Source: a virus. Taken from it: a DNA stretch of 23,333 bases. Location of the stretch: positions 1 to 23,333 of the IMG/VR virus record IMGVR_UViG_3300020452_001191. One strand, written 5' to 3'. The translations under genes were made by a program, and so were the position numbers. The notes under the pieces are model-generated. The model did not search any database. It was not told the DNA's origin and worked only from the letters and a program-made list of their open reading frames with translations. This document shows positions 15,689 to 23,332 of the stretch, piece by piece. Numbering within the stretch: position 1 is the stretch's first letter; each line of letters opens with the position of its first letter.

Positions 15689-17350
15689 TTAGTTTAAGTA
15701 ACCACCTGCATCTTTAACTTCTATAGTCATATATTGCTTCTGTGGGAAGAAACCTACTTCAGTAACAGCATATCTAGATCTTAATAAGATTCTTGGAGCG
15801 AAAGTCGCTTCAGAGATAAGAGAAATAGACTGAGCCATTAAGTAAGGTACAAAGATAATACCTGGTTGATCAGGATTGTTCTTTCTTCCTAAAACGATTC
15901 TGTTATCGTTATATCTCATATATGGATCAACATATACAGAAATATCACCGATTTGACCAACTGGGTAAAGTTGACCTTGACCGTTTATCTTAGATTTAAC
16001 TGGGTTGATTGTATAACCAGCGATATCTTGAATAGCCGCTGCCAATCCTCCATTTGTTACTAAGTACTGAGCTGGTCCAACACGACCTTCAGTAGCGATA
16101 AAGTTAGATGCGTGAGCAATCTTAGTGATTAACTTACGTTGTACAGCGTGAGTAGTTTCACCACCAACAGAAGTTGCGTAAGCAGTATCTAAATCAAAGA
16201 TAGAAGTTGGAACTAAACCTGTAGTAAGAGGAGCTGATTCTCTGTTTAAATTACCCATTTCAAATACCTTAGCAACAATTTGCTTAGAGATTGTTTGAGA
16301 TAATTCATTAACCAATACAGATTCCATTTTTTGAACGATATCCATACCTGTGTTAGCTTTGATATCTTCGATTTCAGTTCTTCTTAAAGCTGAACTAACT
16401 TCGATTGTACCAATTGCTACTGATTTAGTAGAAATTTTTGGTCCGATAACACCAGAATATCTGCTATCATCAGCGTTTCTATCCATTGGGTAATCACCTG
16501 CTGCACCATTTCCTGATGTCCAGTTAGCTGAGAAACCTGGGATATGATCTTCTAAAGCTGATACTAATACGATACCTTCTGCAGCAAACGCTGGAGTTTC
16601 AGTTCCTATTAACTCAATTTGAGCTGTCATAGCAAGACTACTATTATCAAAAGTGTTTTTAACTGGGTCAAAAACAAATGCTCCTGTAGAAGCTACATTA
16701 GCTTGTCTATAAGCTTTAAAGATTGGGAATCCATCAATTCTTGAGTAACCTAAGAATTCAAGAATATCAGTTTTTGTTGCTGGTTCAGCGTAAACAAAAC
16801 CACCACCTGCAGCATCGATGTTAGCAAAAATTCTACCACCTTGTAAACCACCTTGTGTTTGAGTAATACCACCAGTTACCATAGCTCCATCAAGTTGAGC
16901 CTTTACATCAACTGAGTTAGTTAAATTTAATTTAAATACTTGTGGCTTTTCTTCACCATCTAATCTAGTATCATCATATTGGAAATCAATATATACTAAA
17001 TCTACTTTTGGTCCTGGTGAAGGTTTTACTGCTACTAAGTCCAAACCGATAGTTTGAGCTGCAATTTTCATTGCTACTGGTAACAAGTTTTGTCCTACAT
17101 CACCTGATCCTTGAATACCACCGTTATCAGCATAACCATTTATAGTTTGTCCTGGTAATCCAGATGGATTTGGAGATACAACACCTCCCATACCTGCTAC
17201 GTTTGCGTTAGCGTATGCGTTTTCGTTAATTGAGTGAAATTCAGCCATTTCCGACATCCATTCTACTCTTTCTGCTGCTACACCCATGTTTTCCAATACT
17301 GGAGACCACTTGTTAACAGCTTTCTTTTTGTCAATTCTAATTTGTGCCAT
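15689..17350 (-). CDS. Major capsid protein (gp23-like)
   Basis: A 553-aa major head protein of the T4 gp23 type (T4 gp23 is 521 aa). The N-terminus KAVNKWSPVLENMGV parallels the T4 opening (ELLNKWKPLLEGEG). At residues 41-43 INE precedes N44 (HSINENAYANANVAGMGG), placed like the T4 cleavage FLAE-A before its GYNATNIAAG segment, so gp21-type cleavage after E43 is likely. The C-terminal part has PGIIFVPYLMAQ and a RILLRSRYAV segment, corresponding to GIFYAPYVPL and MGFKTRYGI in T4. The DNA is less AT-rich than its neighbours, as expected for a highly expressed gene. It is last in the head operon, 32 bp after the protease/scaffold gene, and ends at a strong terminator. No Shine-Dalgarno; the leader is A-rich. 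Confidence 0.92.
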   Translation of the reverse strand: MAQIRIDKKKAVNKWSPVLENMGVAAERVEWMSEMAEFHSINENAYANANVAGMGGVVSPNPSGLPGQTINGYADNGGIQGSGDVGQNLLPVAMKIAAQTIGLDLVAVKPSPGPKVDLVYIDFQYDDTRLDGEEKPQVFKLNLTNSVDVKAQLDGAMVTGGITQTQGGLQGGRIFANIDAAGGGFVYAEPATKTDILEFLGYSRIDGFPIFKAYRQANVASTGAFVFDPVKNTFDNSSLAMTAQIELIGTETPAFAAEGIVLVSALEDHIPGFSANWTSGNGAAGDYPMDRNADDSRYSGVIGPKISTKSVAIGTIEVSSALRRTEIEDIKANTGMDIVQKMESVLVNELSQTISKQIVAKVFEMGNLNRESAPLTTGLVPTSIFDLDTAYATSVGGETTHAVQRKLITKIAHASNFIATEGRVGPAQYLVTNGGLAAAIQDIAGYTINPVKSKINGQGQLYPVGQIGDISVYVDPYMRYNDNRIVLGRKNNPDQPGIIFVPYLMAQSISLISEATFAPRILLRSRYAVTEVGFFPQKQYMTIEVKDAGGYLN

Positions 17351-17382
17351 AATTAAATGTTCTTTTTTTTATTTTTTGTTTT

Positions 17383-19725
17383 TTAAAGGTTTTTAAACTT
17401 TTCTAAGATTGAAGTCATCTCATTATCAGATAATGTATCCTCTTGGATAATATCTTCATGAGAAATCAATTTCTTACTTGTTTCTTCTGCTTTAAATTTT
17501 CTTGTATTCCAAAAATTATCTATTTGACTTTCAGTCATCATTAATTCTTGTGGATACAATTTCGCCTGAGATAAAATAGACTTCTTAGAACTTTCGTTTA
17601 ATTGTTCCCAAACTTTCATAGTTTCACTTGGCATTAATCTTAAAACTCTATCTTCAGTACTCTCGTTTCTTTGTGATAAAGATTCACTAATTAGTTTTAA
17701 AACATCTTTCGATGAAAAATAGTCACTTTCGTTTATATGTAACTTAACTAATTCTTGATCCCCATCAGATAGTGAGTAATAACTATCTACTTGAGACTTG
17801 TTTAAGAATTTTAAAAAGTTTAAATCGTTAGTTTCAGAAACTTTACGTTTCTTAGCCTCTGCGATTAATTTGTTTATAGATTCTGTTAAATCTTCTTCTT
17901 CTACTTCTTCAGTAGCTTCTGTTGATTCTTCTATTATTTCTTCTTCAGTAGCTTCAACTTCTGTTGATTCTTCAACCACTTCTTCAGTAGCTTCTGTTGA
18001 TTCTTCAACTACTTCTTCAGTATCTTCAACTTCAGTTGGTTCTTCTACTACCACTTCTTCTTCACCTATAATTGGTTCAATTACTGGTTCTTCAGTAGCT
18101 TCAGTTGGTTCTTCACATTCTTCTTCTTCACATTCTTCTTCAGTTTCAGTTGATTCTTCTTCACAATCAGATTCTTCAGAACTTATATTAATTTCTGCTT
18201 CTTCTATGTTAATTTCAACTTCAACTTCTTCAGATACATCCTCAGAACCTTCTTCTAATTTAGCTTTTGCTGCTTCTTCAGCTGCTTGTTCAGCTTCTAT
18301 TTCAGCTTTTATTTCTTTAATTTCTTCAGGAGTTAAAGGATCTAAATTATATCCTTCTACTTCTTTTTCTTCTTCTTTATCTTCTTCCTTTTCTTTATTA
18401 TCTAATTCTTCTATATAATCTTTATCTTCATCAGAAACTTCAGGGAAGAAATGTTCAAATGCTGGAACTTCAACTTCATTTGATTCGTTTAACTTAGAAC
18501 CTTTTAAGCTTTCAGCTATCAATGATTGATATTCTACTGATTTGTCTAAATTTTCAGCTAAGTATTCAGAGTAAGAAATATTCTCATCTAAATTTTCAGC
18601 GATATATTCAGAATAAGCAATGTTTGAATCTAAGTTTTCAGCGATATATTCAGAATAAGCGATATTCTTATCTAAACTTTCAGCTATATACTCAGAGTAA
18701 GCAATGTTTTTATCAACGTTTTCAGCTATATACTCAGAATAAGCGATATTCTTGTCTAAACTTTCAGCGATATATTCAGAATAATCTATGTTTTTATCCA
18801 AATTCTCAGCGATATACTCAGAGTAAGAAATAGACTTTTCTAAATTCTCAGCTAAATAATCATTATGCTTAATGATATTACTTTGAGTTTTCTTTAGTTC
18901 TACGTTTTCGTTAACAACTATTTGAAGTTTTTCAGATAAATAATCTAAATATTCAACTACTTTAGAAGATGAGTTATTCAATTCTTCATAGTATTCTAAT
19001 AATTGTTCTAATTTTTTAGGTTCAACACCACCTTTAGTGATAGCTGTATTAACTTGTTTCTTAACAACAGCAACCTGCTCAACTAAATACTTAGAGTAAT
19101 CAGTCAATTGATCTTTTGTTACATAATCTTTGTTCATGTTAAATAGTTCATTTATTTTTGATTCATCAGACATTTCATAAATTCTGAAATTTGTTTTTGT
19201 ATCATTCTTGAATCCTAAAGATTCATTGATTGAATTCATAGACATTTTAGCTGAAGCAAAACCTGGGTCAGCAACAATATCGTATGTAAATAATTTTTTT
19301 AGTGTAACAGAACCATCAGATTCAGTAATTCCAGCCGCTCTTGATGATACGAATATTGGACATTCATCATCAACTAAAGCTTTAGCTTCTTTACCCCAAT
19401 GTGTATTAAGTAATTTAATCTCACCTTTTATACAATTTGATTCTTTAATATATTCTGCTTTTCTTATAGTATGAGAAGCTCTTGATAAAGAAGTGTCAAA
19501 TACATCTGGATGATCGTATTCTCCATAAACTACTCCTAAATCAGATATTCTCGAATTTAGTTCATTCAAAGCTGGTAAAAATCTATCAGCTGTATAAACT
19601 CTTTCGTTACGATTCTTTACATCAAATTCAGTAAAAACACCAGACATTGTATAGTCTTTCTTTCCATTTTTACTTTCATTAATCAAAGAATTATTTGAAT
19701 TTTCAACGATTAAAACTGGTTTCAT
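17383..19725 (-). CDS. Fused prohead protease (gp21-like) and scaffold
   Basis: A 780-aa protein combining two T4 functions that are separate genes in T4. Residues 1 to about 165 are a gp21-type (S77) prohead protease: TMSGVFTEFDVKNRNERVYT (26-45), GEYDHPD with H72, and FVSSRAAG with S127/S128 as the likely catalytic His and Ser, then YDIVADPGFASAKM. An INE site at 166-168 could release the protease. Residues about 170-285 are helical. Residues 287-409 hold nine copies of a 14-residue unit of the form YSEYIAENLDKNIA, each with (I/L)AE, the protease's own consensus. Residues about 425-620 are a very Glu-rich scaffold segment with TEATEEVVEES repeats. The last 160 residues are helical, with more INE, ISE and IAE sites, and end ILEKFKNL. 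It precedes the capsid gene by 32 bp. The head core is thus probably cleaved to small peptides during maturation. T4 gp21 is 212 aa and gp22 about 269 aa. Confidence 0.88.
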   Translation of the reverse strand: MKPVLIVENSNNSLINESKNGKKDYTMSGVFTEFDVKNRNERVYTADRFLPALNELNSRISDLGVVYGEYDHPDVFDTSLSRASHTIRKAEYIKESNCIKGEIKLLNTHWGKEAKALVDDECPIFVSSRAAGITESDGSVTLKKLFTYDIVADPGFASAKMSMNSINESLGFKNDTKTNFRIYEMSDESKINELFNMNKDYVTKDQLTDYSKYLVEQVAVVKKQVNTAITKGGVEPKKLEQLLEYYEELNNSSSKVVEYLDYLSEKLQIVVNENVELKKTQSNIIKHNDYLAENLEKSISYSEYIAENLDKNIDYSEYIAESLDKNIAYSEYIAENVDKNIAYSEYIAESLDKNIAYSEYIAENLDSNIAYSEYIAENLDENISYSEYLAENLDKSVEYQSLIAESLKGSKLNESNEVEVPAFEHFFPEVSDEDKDYIEELDNKEKEEDKEEEKEVEGYNLDPLTPEEIKEIKAEIEAEQAAEEAAKAKLEEGSEDVSEEVEVEINIEEAEINISSEESDCEEESTETEEECEEEECEEPTEATEEPVIEPIIGEEEVVVEEPTEVEDTEEVVEESTEATEEVVEESTEVEATEEEIIEESTEATEEVEEEDLTESINKLIAEAKKRKVSETNDLNFLKFLNKSQVDSYYSLSDGDQELVKLHINESDYFSSKDVLKLISESLSQRNESTEDRVLRLMPSETMKVWEQLNESSKKSILSQAKLYPQELMMTESQIDNFWNTRKFKAEETSKKLISHEDIIQEDTLSDNEMTSILEKFKNL
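18499..18867 (-). repeat. Nine tandem 42-bp coding repeats in the scaffold
   Basis: In-frame repeats of 42 bp encode 14-residue units (residues 287-409 of the protease/scaffold protein). The first (HNDYLAENLEKSIS) and last (YQSLIAESLKG) are degenerate; the inner seven are nearly identical (YSEYIAENLDKNIA). The cleavage-type glutamates fall at residues 293, 307, 321, 335, 349, 363, 377, 391 and 405, an exact period of 14. The DNA copies differ at silent sites, so the array is not freshly duplicated. Confidence 0.95.
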
Positions 19726-19863
19726 TAAAATTTTATTATTTTTTTAGTTATATTATATATAATTAGTAACTAATTTTTTTTAATTTCGTAAGGTTTTTTA
19801 TCGTTGGACTCAATGGAGGAAGGCTTTTGATTATTATATATATAATTAGAAATAATTAAAATT
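19726..19863. other. AT-rich intergenic region with repeated TATATATAATTAG motif
   Basis: This 138-bp divergent gap separates the protease/scaffold start from the homing-endonuclease-like gene. It holds two near-identical motifs (TTATATATAATTAG near 19749-19765 and TTATATATATAATTAG near 19834-19850) around a less AT-rich stretch (GTTGGACTCAATGGAGGAAG near 19802-19823). The two motifs may be promoters for the two directions, or footprints of the gene insertion. No gene is seen. Confidence 0.4.
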
Positions 19864-20250
19864 ATGATACTAACCAGAGAAATTGAAATATTAATTACAG
19901 AAAAAAATATAGATTATTTTGAAAACTTAGGATATGATGTATTTAACGGAGAAAAAATAATGATACCTGTAGAATTACTTAAATCAGGTTCTAATAAGAA
20001 GATATTATGTAAATGTGATAAATGTGGAATAGAAAAAGAAATAATATTTAAAAACTACATAAAATATGGCAACGATTGGGGTGTTTACTTTTGTAGAAAA
20101 TGTTCAGAACATAAAAGAAAGAAAACTTTAAAAGAAAATAAAGGAGTTGAATACCCTATACAAAGTAAAGAAATAAATGATAAAATTAAAAATACTATTA
20201 AAGAAAAGTACGGGGTTGAAAATATTAGAAATATTAAAAAGAATAAGTGA
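19864..20250 (+). CDS. Short homing-endonuclease-like protein, probably truncated
   Basis: A 128-aa plus-strand gene wedged into the minus-strand head operon. Residues 49-54 (CKCDKC) and 77-80 (CRKC) make a zinc-ribbon-like pair, typical of the N-terminal part of some phage homing endonucleases. The C-terminus has two units of the pattern GVEYPIQSKEINDKIKNTIK and KYGVENI, the DNA-binding repeat that in such proteins (KYGVENPxQxxEIxxKIxxT) leads into a nuclease domain. Here the protein stops right after the second GVEN, so no nuclease domain is present. It is probably a remnant of a homing gene, or a stand-alone DNA-binding protein. Its stop codon is 1 bp from the convergent portal stop codon, so insertion or decay was exact. 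A TATATATATAATTAG box lies 14 bp before the ATG. Confidence 0.65.
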   Translation: MILTREIEILITEKNIDYFENLGYDVFNGEKIMIPVELLKSGSNKKILCKCDKCGIEKEIIFKNYIKYGNDWGVYFCRKCSEHKRKKTLKENKGVEYPIQSKEINDKIKNTIKEKYGVENIRNIKKNK

Positions 20251-20251
20251 A

Positions 20252-21904
20252 TTAAAATTCAAATCCACCAGCATCATCACCAGTATCACCACCATCATCA
20301 TCACTAGAATCATCCATACCAGTATCATCACCCGACATATCATCCATATCAGAATCACCTTCTTCTTCAGCAGAACCAGAATTAGAAGACTTAGCCCAAT
20401 ATCTTTCGTTTTCGGCTTTTTCTTCTGGAGATAATTGGAATATTCTATCCATAATATAATCCATGTGGAAATAAGGTCTTTCTTCATCACCTTCAGTTAC
20501 TGTTATACCAGTAAGTGTTGATACTATATCTGCTTTTTTACTAAGGTTGTTTAGTTTCTTCCATTCTTCAAATACTTGATTAGAGTTAAATTTAACATCT
20601 ATCTGATTTAAGAAAGTTTCATCAGCTCTTAACTCAGGAAATTCTATCATTAATTGAATCTTGATTGGTTTAACAATCAATTCTCTAAAGTTAGCTCTTA
20701 ATCTTCTAACAAAGTTATGGAATTTGATTTCATCTCTTGTCATTTCAGAAGCATCATTAGCAACATTACCACCACCTTGTTCTGATTCAAATCTACCTAA
20801 AGGAATTTTAGAAGCTCTTTTAAGTGCTTTATAGAACCAAGATAACATTGTTTCATCATTCAAATCATGTCCTTGAGGTGATGAAAGTTCCATACTAGGT
20901 TTACCAGTATCACCCTCAGGGAACCATAATTGTTTATTATAAGGTAGGTGTTTACTACCATTCATTCTAATAGTACCCAATGAATCATCCCATTCTACTT
21001 CTTCTGAATAATCAGCTATTAACTGACCTATTTGTTCCTCAACTTTTTGTCTAGACATACCTTTAACTGGTATACTAAAAACTTGATAAATACTAGCGTT
21101 TAATATGTTAAACATTATTCTAGTTTGTTCCAATATCTTTAATTGGTTATAAGGTCTTATTAGACCCTCAACATACGAAACCTCACTAAAGTCATTTTGA
21201 GCAGAATATGAAATATAAATTATTTGTGAATCTAAAAATATTTTTCTTAATTGTGGATCTTCTGGATATTGAATCCATAAATTACCAATAGCTTTATCAT
21301 AAGCTGGCACTAATGTATCTGGTTGTAATCTATTAAATCCTATAATATTTTTATTTCTATCATCATATATTATCTCAAGAGCTAAATACCCATCAATAAG
21401 GAAATCCTTCATGTAGTTATAAGCTGTTATACTATCAGCAAACCCCATTCTATTATAAACTCTTTCAAATATTTCTTGATACTTATCAATAACTTCTGTT
21501 GGATAATCGTTAGAAATTGATTTTGGTTCACAAAAATCTCTATCGTCATCATAAACAATAGCTTCATCGGCTATAATAGATACGAAATCTCTTATTTCAT
21601 CTTTAATAGCATATTCTCTAAGTATTCTTTTCTTATCTGAATATGATTTGTCTAAGTAAGGAATTGACTTTTTATCTAAAACTGATGATATAGCTCTTCT
21701 TGAAAAGAAATCATACATAGAACTACTTCTAGATGATGTTGGATCTTCATTTATACCTATACCTACTTGGTTCTTAATAACCATGTCATCATAATTCATA
21801 CCGAATGATGATACTTGTCTTAGTAATCTAGAGAATAGTCCAGTGTTTTGTTGTTCTGAGTAACCTATTTCTCCTTGGTCATTGAATGGATTATATGATG
21901 CCAT
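20252..21904 (-). CDS. Portal vertex protein (gp20-like)
   Basis: A 550-aa portal protein, the dodecameric ring through which DNA enters the head. The body has typical T4-type portal features: a DEAIVYDDD segment, YNYMKDFLIDGYLALEIIYD (about 164-183), FNRLQPDTLVPAYD, a long helix YNQLKILEQTRIMFNILNAS, and ASKIPLGRFESEQGGG followed by SEMTRDEIKFHNFVRRLR, which corresponds to the T4 segment with the SRLPxE motif and the helix after it. T4 gp20 is 524 aa. The last 45 residues (about 506-550) are an Asp/Gly/Ser-rich acidic tail ending GGFEF, not typical of T4. It follows the 229-aa gene on the same strand with a 49-bp gap; TATAAATA, identical to the T4 late promoter core, is 13 bp upstream of the ATG. 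Confidence 0.9.
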   Translation of the reverse strand: MASYNPFNDQGEIGYSEQQNTGLFSRLLRQVSSFGMNYDDMVIKNQVGIGINEDPTSSRSSSMYDFFSRRAISSVLDKKSIPYLDKSYSDKKRILREYAIKDEIRDFVSIIADEAIVYDDDRDFCEPKSISNDYPTEVIDKYQEIFERVYNRMGFADSITAYNYMKDFLIDGYLALEIIYDDRNKNIIGFNRLQPDTLVPAYDKAIGNLWIQYPEDPQLRKIFLDSQIIYISYSAQNDFSEVSYVEGLIRPYNQLKILEQTRIMFNILNASIYQVFSIPVKGMSRQKVEEQIGQLIADYSEEVEWDDSLGTIRMNGSKHLPYNKQLWFPEGDTGKPSMELSSPQGHDLNDETMLSWFYKALKRASKIPLGRFESEQGGGNVANDASEMTRDEIKFHNFVRRLRANFRELIVKPIKIQLMIEFPELRADETFLNQIDVKFNSNQVFEEWKKLNNLSKKADIVSTLTGITVTEGDEERPYFHMDYIMDRIFQLSPEEKAENERYWAKSSNSGSAEEEGDSDMDDMSGDDTGMDDSSDDDGGDTGDDAGGFEF

Positions 21905-21917
21905 TAAAAATAATTTT

Positions 21918-21925
21918 TATTTATA
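21918..21925 (-). promoter_or_regulatory. TATAAATA box upstream of the portal gene
   Basis: The minus strand reads TATATAAATAAAAATTA just before the portal ATG at 21904. The octamer is the T4 late promoter core. The distance to ATG is only 13 bp, which would leave a very short leader, so this is a weak candidate. Confidence 0.25.
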
Positions 21926-21953
21926 TATTAAAATACTCTTTTACAAAAATATT

Positions 21954-22643
21954 CTAACCATACTTTTGTATACTTTTCTGTATACGTTTTATATGTCCGC
22001 TCATTTGTTGGTATTTTTCAGTTATGTCAGTTTCAATATTGTACATCTCATCCAAGGTCATTAACATTATTTCTTTATGTCTTTGTTCCCTACCACTCAA
22101 CTTAGCCTCCCATATACTCATTAACTTATTTGGATCATATTTGTTTATAGGATGTTGATGATATAAAAATCTAGGAAGTATATTCAAAGATATTTTATGA
22201 ACAAATTTTATTTGAGCCGAATTATATTCTACTAAAGAATATTCAAACCCAACTTTCAACAACTCACTATACATTCCAGTAAAGTCAACTTTCAAAGCTC
22301 TTTCGTTTTCTATATCTTCTTGTATTATAAACTTATCAAAAAGTTTAACACGTATCTCAATGGGTATAAAATTAAAATTAACGGCCATTAAAATAACTTT
22401 ATCTTCAAATTTTTTATAATCAACAACAAAGACTGGAGAATATTTCATCCAATTAGAATCATCATAATAATGTAAAAAATAAAAGTTACCTGGATAAATA
22501 TCAGATATAGCTATATTTTCTATAAACTCAGTGCTTTTTTGATAAGACTCATAAAAGAAAAGTGAATTGTTTTTAAAATTATCAACAATACCATTACCAT
22601 TGACCAATAAACTCAAATTTAATTTATCCATTAAAACACCCAT
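21954..22643 (-). CDS. Conserved-looking phage protein next to portal, function unassigned
   Basis: A 229-aa protein. It has a central beta-rich region with PGNFYFLHYYDDS (51-63), YSPVFVVDYKKFEDKVILMA (68-87) and NFNFIPIEIRVKLFDKF (89-105), and a basic helical C-terminus (about 185-229) ending KRIQKSIQKYG. The PGxxYxFxY plus N-x-N-x-(I/L)-P-x-x-x-R-x-x-L pattern is one I associate with an uncharacterised structural-cluster protein of large T4-like phages, but I cannot name it. In T4 the neighbours of gene 4 are gene 2 (DNA end protector) and gene 53 (baseplate wedge), so either is a synteny-based possibility. Start: ATG at 22643, or an internal ATG at 22631 (MDKLNLSLL). It is divergent from the gp4-like gene with 33 bp between them, containing TTTATATATAAATA. 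Confidence 0.7.
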   Translation of the reverse strand: MGVLMDKLNLSLLVNGNGIVDNFKNNSLFFYESYQKSTEFIENIAISDIYPGNFYFLHYYDDSNWMKYSPVFVVDYKKFEDKVILMAVNFNFIPIEIRVKLFDKFIIQEDIENERALKVDFTGMYSELLKVGFEYSLVEYNSAQIKFVHKISLNILPRFLYHQHPINKYDPNKLMSIWEAKLSGREQRHKEIMLMTLDEMYNIETDITEKYQQMSGHIKRIQKSIQKYG

Positions 22644-22652
22644 GAATTTATA

Positions 22653-22660
22653 TATAAATA
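22653..22660 (+). promoter_or_regulatory. TATAAATA box upstream of the gp4-like gene
   Basis: TATATATAAATAAAATTAAT lies 17 bp before the ATG at 22677; its octamer is the T4 late promoter core and head-completion genes are late genes in T4. Read on the other strand, the same block (TTATATATAAATTC on the minus strand) could serve the divergent 229-aa gene. Confidence 0.4.
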
Positions 22661-22676
22661 AAATTAATCCTTATCA

Positions 22677-23204
22677 ATGCAAAATGTTTTAAGTAAAAAC
22701 AAAAATTACCACCAAGGAGTTTACATACCTAAAAATAAAGATAAAGTAGTTAAACTAAACGCTAAAGGTGGTCTTGTATATAGATCATCTTGGGAAAAAA
22801 CTATGATGATATGGTTAGATAATAAAGAAGATATAACTAGATGGGGTTCAGAATGTATATCAATACCTTATCAAAAAACACATTTTGATGGTGGTGATAC
22901 TAAAATAAAAACACATACTTATTATTCAGATTTTTATTATGAATTGACTCGCGAAGATGGAACAAAAGAAAGAGTGGTAGTAGAAGTTAAACCTATGAAA
23001 GATTATAGTATGGTTTTAGCTTTACAAGAAGGTAAATTAAAAATACCAGAAAACAAAGGTAAAAAGTTAAAGAATTTTGAATATGATTTAAAAATGGCTT
23101 ACACTAATCAACAAAAATGGAATACTATGATTGAATTTTGTAAGAAAAAAGGATATAAATTTATTATAATAACAGAAGAACATATTAAAAGAATGACTCG
23201 TTAA
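22677..23204 (+). CDS. Head-completion protein (T4 gp4-like, PD-(D/E)XK fold)
   Basis: A 175-aa protein of the T4 gp4 (also called gp50) head-completion type, needed to make heads competent for tail joining. Motifs: VYRSSWEKTMMIWLD (34-48) with E40, ITRWGSECISIPY (53-65), YYSDFYYEL with D85, and VVEVKPMKDY with E103 and K105. Together these form a PD-(D/E)XK nuclease-like core, with the phrases YRSSWE and WGSE..IPY also present in T4 gp4. T4 gp4 is about 150 aa; this is slightly longer. It is on the plus strand, opposite to the head operon, and its stop codon overlaps by 3 bases the stop region of the convergent partial gene. Confidence 0.85.
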   Translation: MQNVLSKNKNYHQGVYIPKNKDKVVKLNAKGGLVYRSSWEKTMMIWLDNKEDITRWGSECISIPYQKTHFDGGDTKIKTHTYYSDFYYELTREDGTKERVVVEVKPMKDYSMVLALQEGKLKIPENKGKKLKNFEYDLKMAYTNQQKWNTMIEFCKKKGYKFIIITEEHIKRMTR

Positions 23205-23332
23205 AAGTCTCTAAACCTTTTTAATCTATTATTATAACTTAAATCATATGATTTAGTATCAAATAAATTTACTTTATTAGATGATACAAAATGTGTAGTT
23301 AATGTTTTCTTTCTTTCGTTTATAACACCTAA
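23201..23332 (-). CDS. C-terminal end of an unidentified gene (partial)
   Basis: An open minus-strand frame enters from the right edge and ends with TAA at 23201-23203, overlapping the gp4-like stop codon. The 43 visible residues include LGVINERKKTLTTHFVSSNK, an LFDTKSYDLSYNNRLK stretch and the end RFRDF. Absence of stops, the Lys/Arg/Asn-rich composition and the tail-to-tail fit with the gp4-like gene support a real gene. Too little is visible for a function; in T4 the neighbour could be gp53 or gp2, but nothing here shows that. Confidence 0.6.
   Translation of the reverse strand, partial: LGVINERKKTLTTHFVSSNKVNLFDTKSYDLSYNNRLKRFRDF

Noticed and set aside
17798-18418. Plus-strand Ser/Thr-rich 206-aa frame
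   Set aside because: It is the antisense shadow of the Glu-rich scaffold segment; low complexity mirrors GAA/GAT codons, and there is no independent evidence for a gene.
18522-18833. Plus-strand frame and possible CRISPR-like array
   Set aside because: The repeats are in-frame coding repeats of 42 bp without spacers, inside the scaffold gene; neither a CRISPR array nor an opposite-strand gene.
20128-20490. Minus-strand 120-aa frame rich in Met/Val/Leu
   Set aside because: Overlaps the end of the portal gene in another frame and the homing-endonuclease-like gene; a shadow of the Asp-rich portal tail.
21882-22064. Plus-strand 60-aa aromatic frame
   Set aside because: Lies across the portal upstream gap and the antisense of the 229-aa gene; no ribosome site or homology cue.
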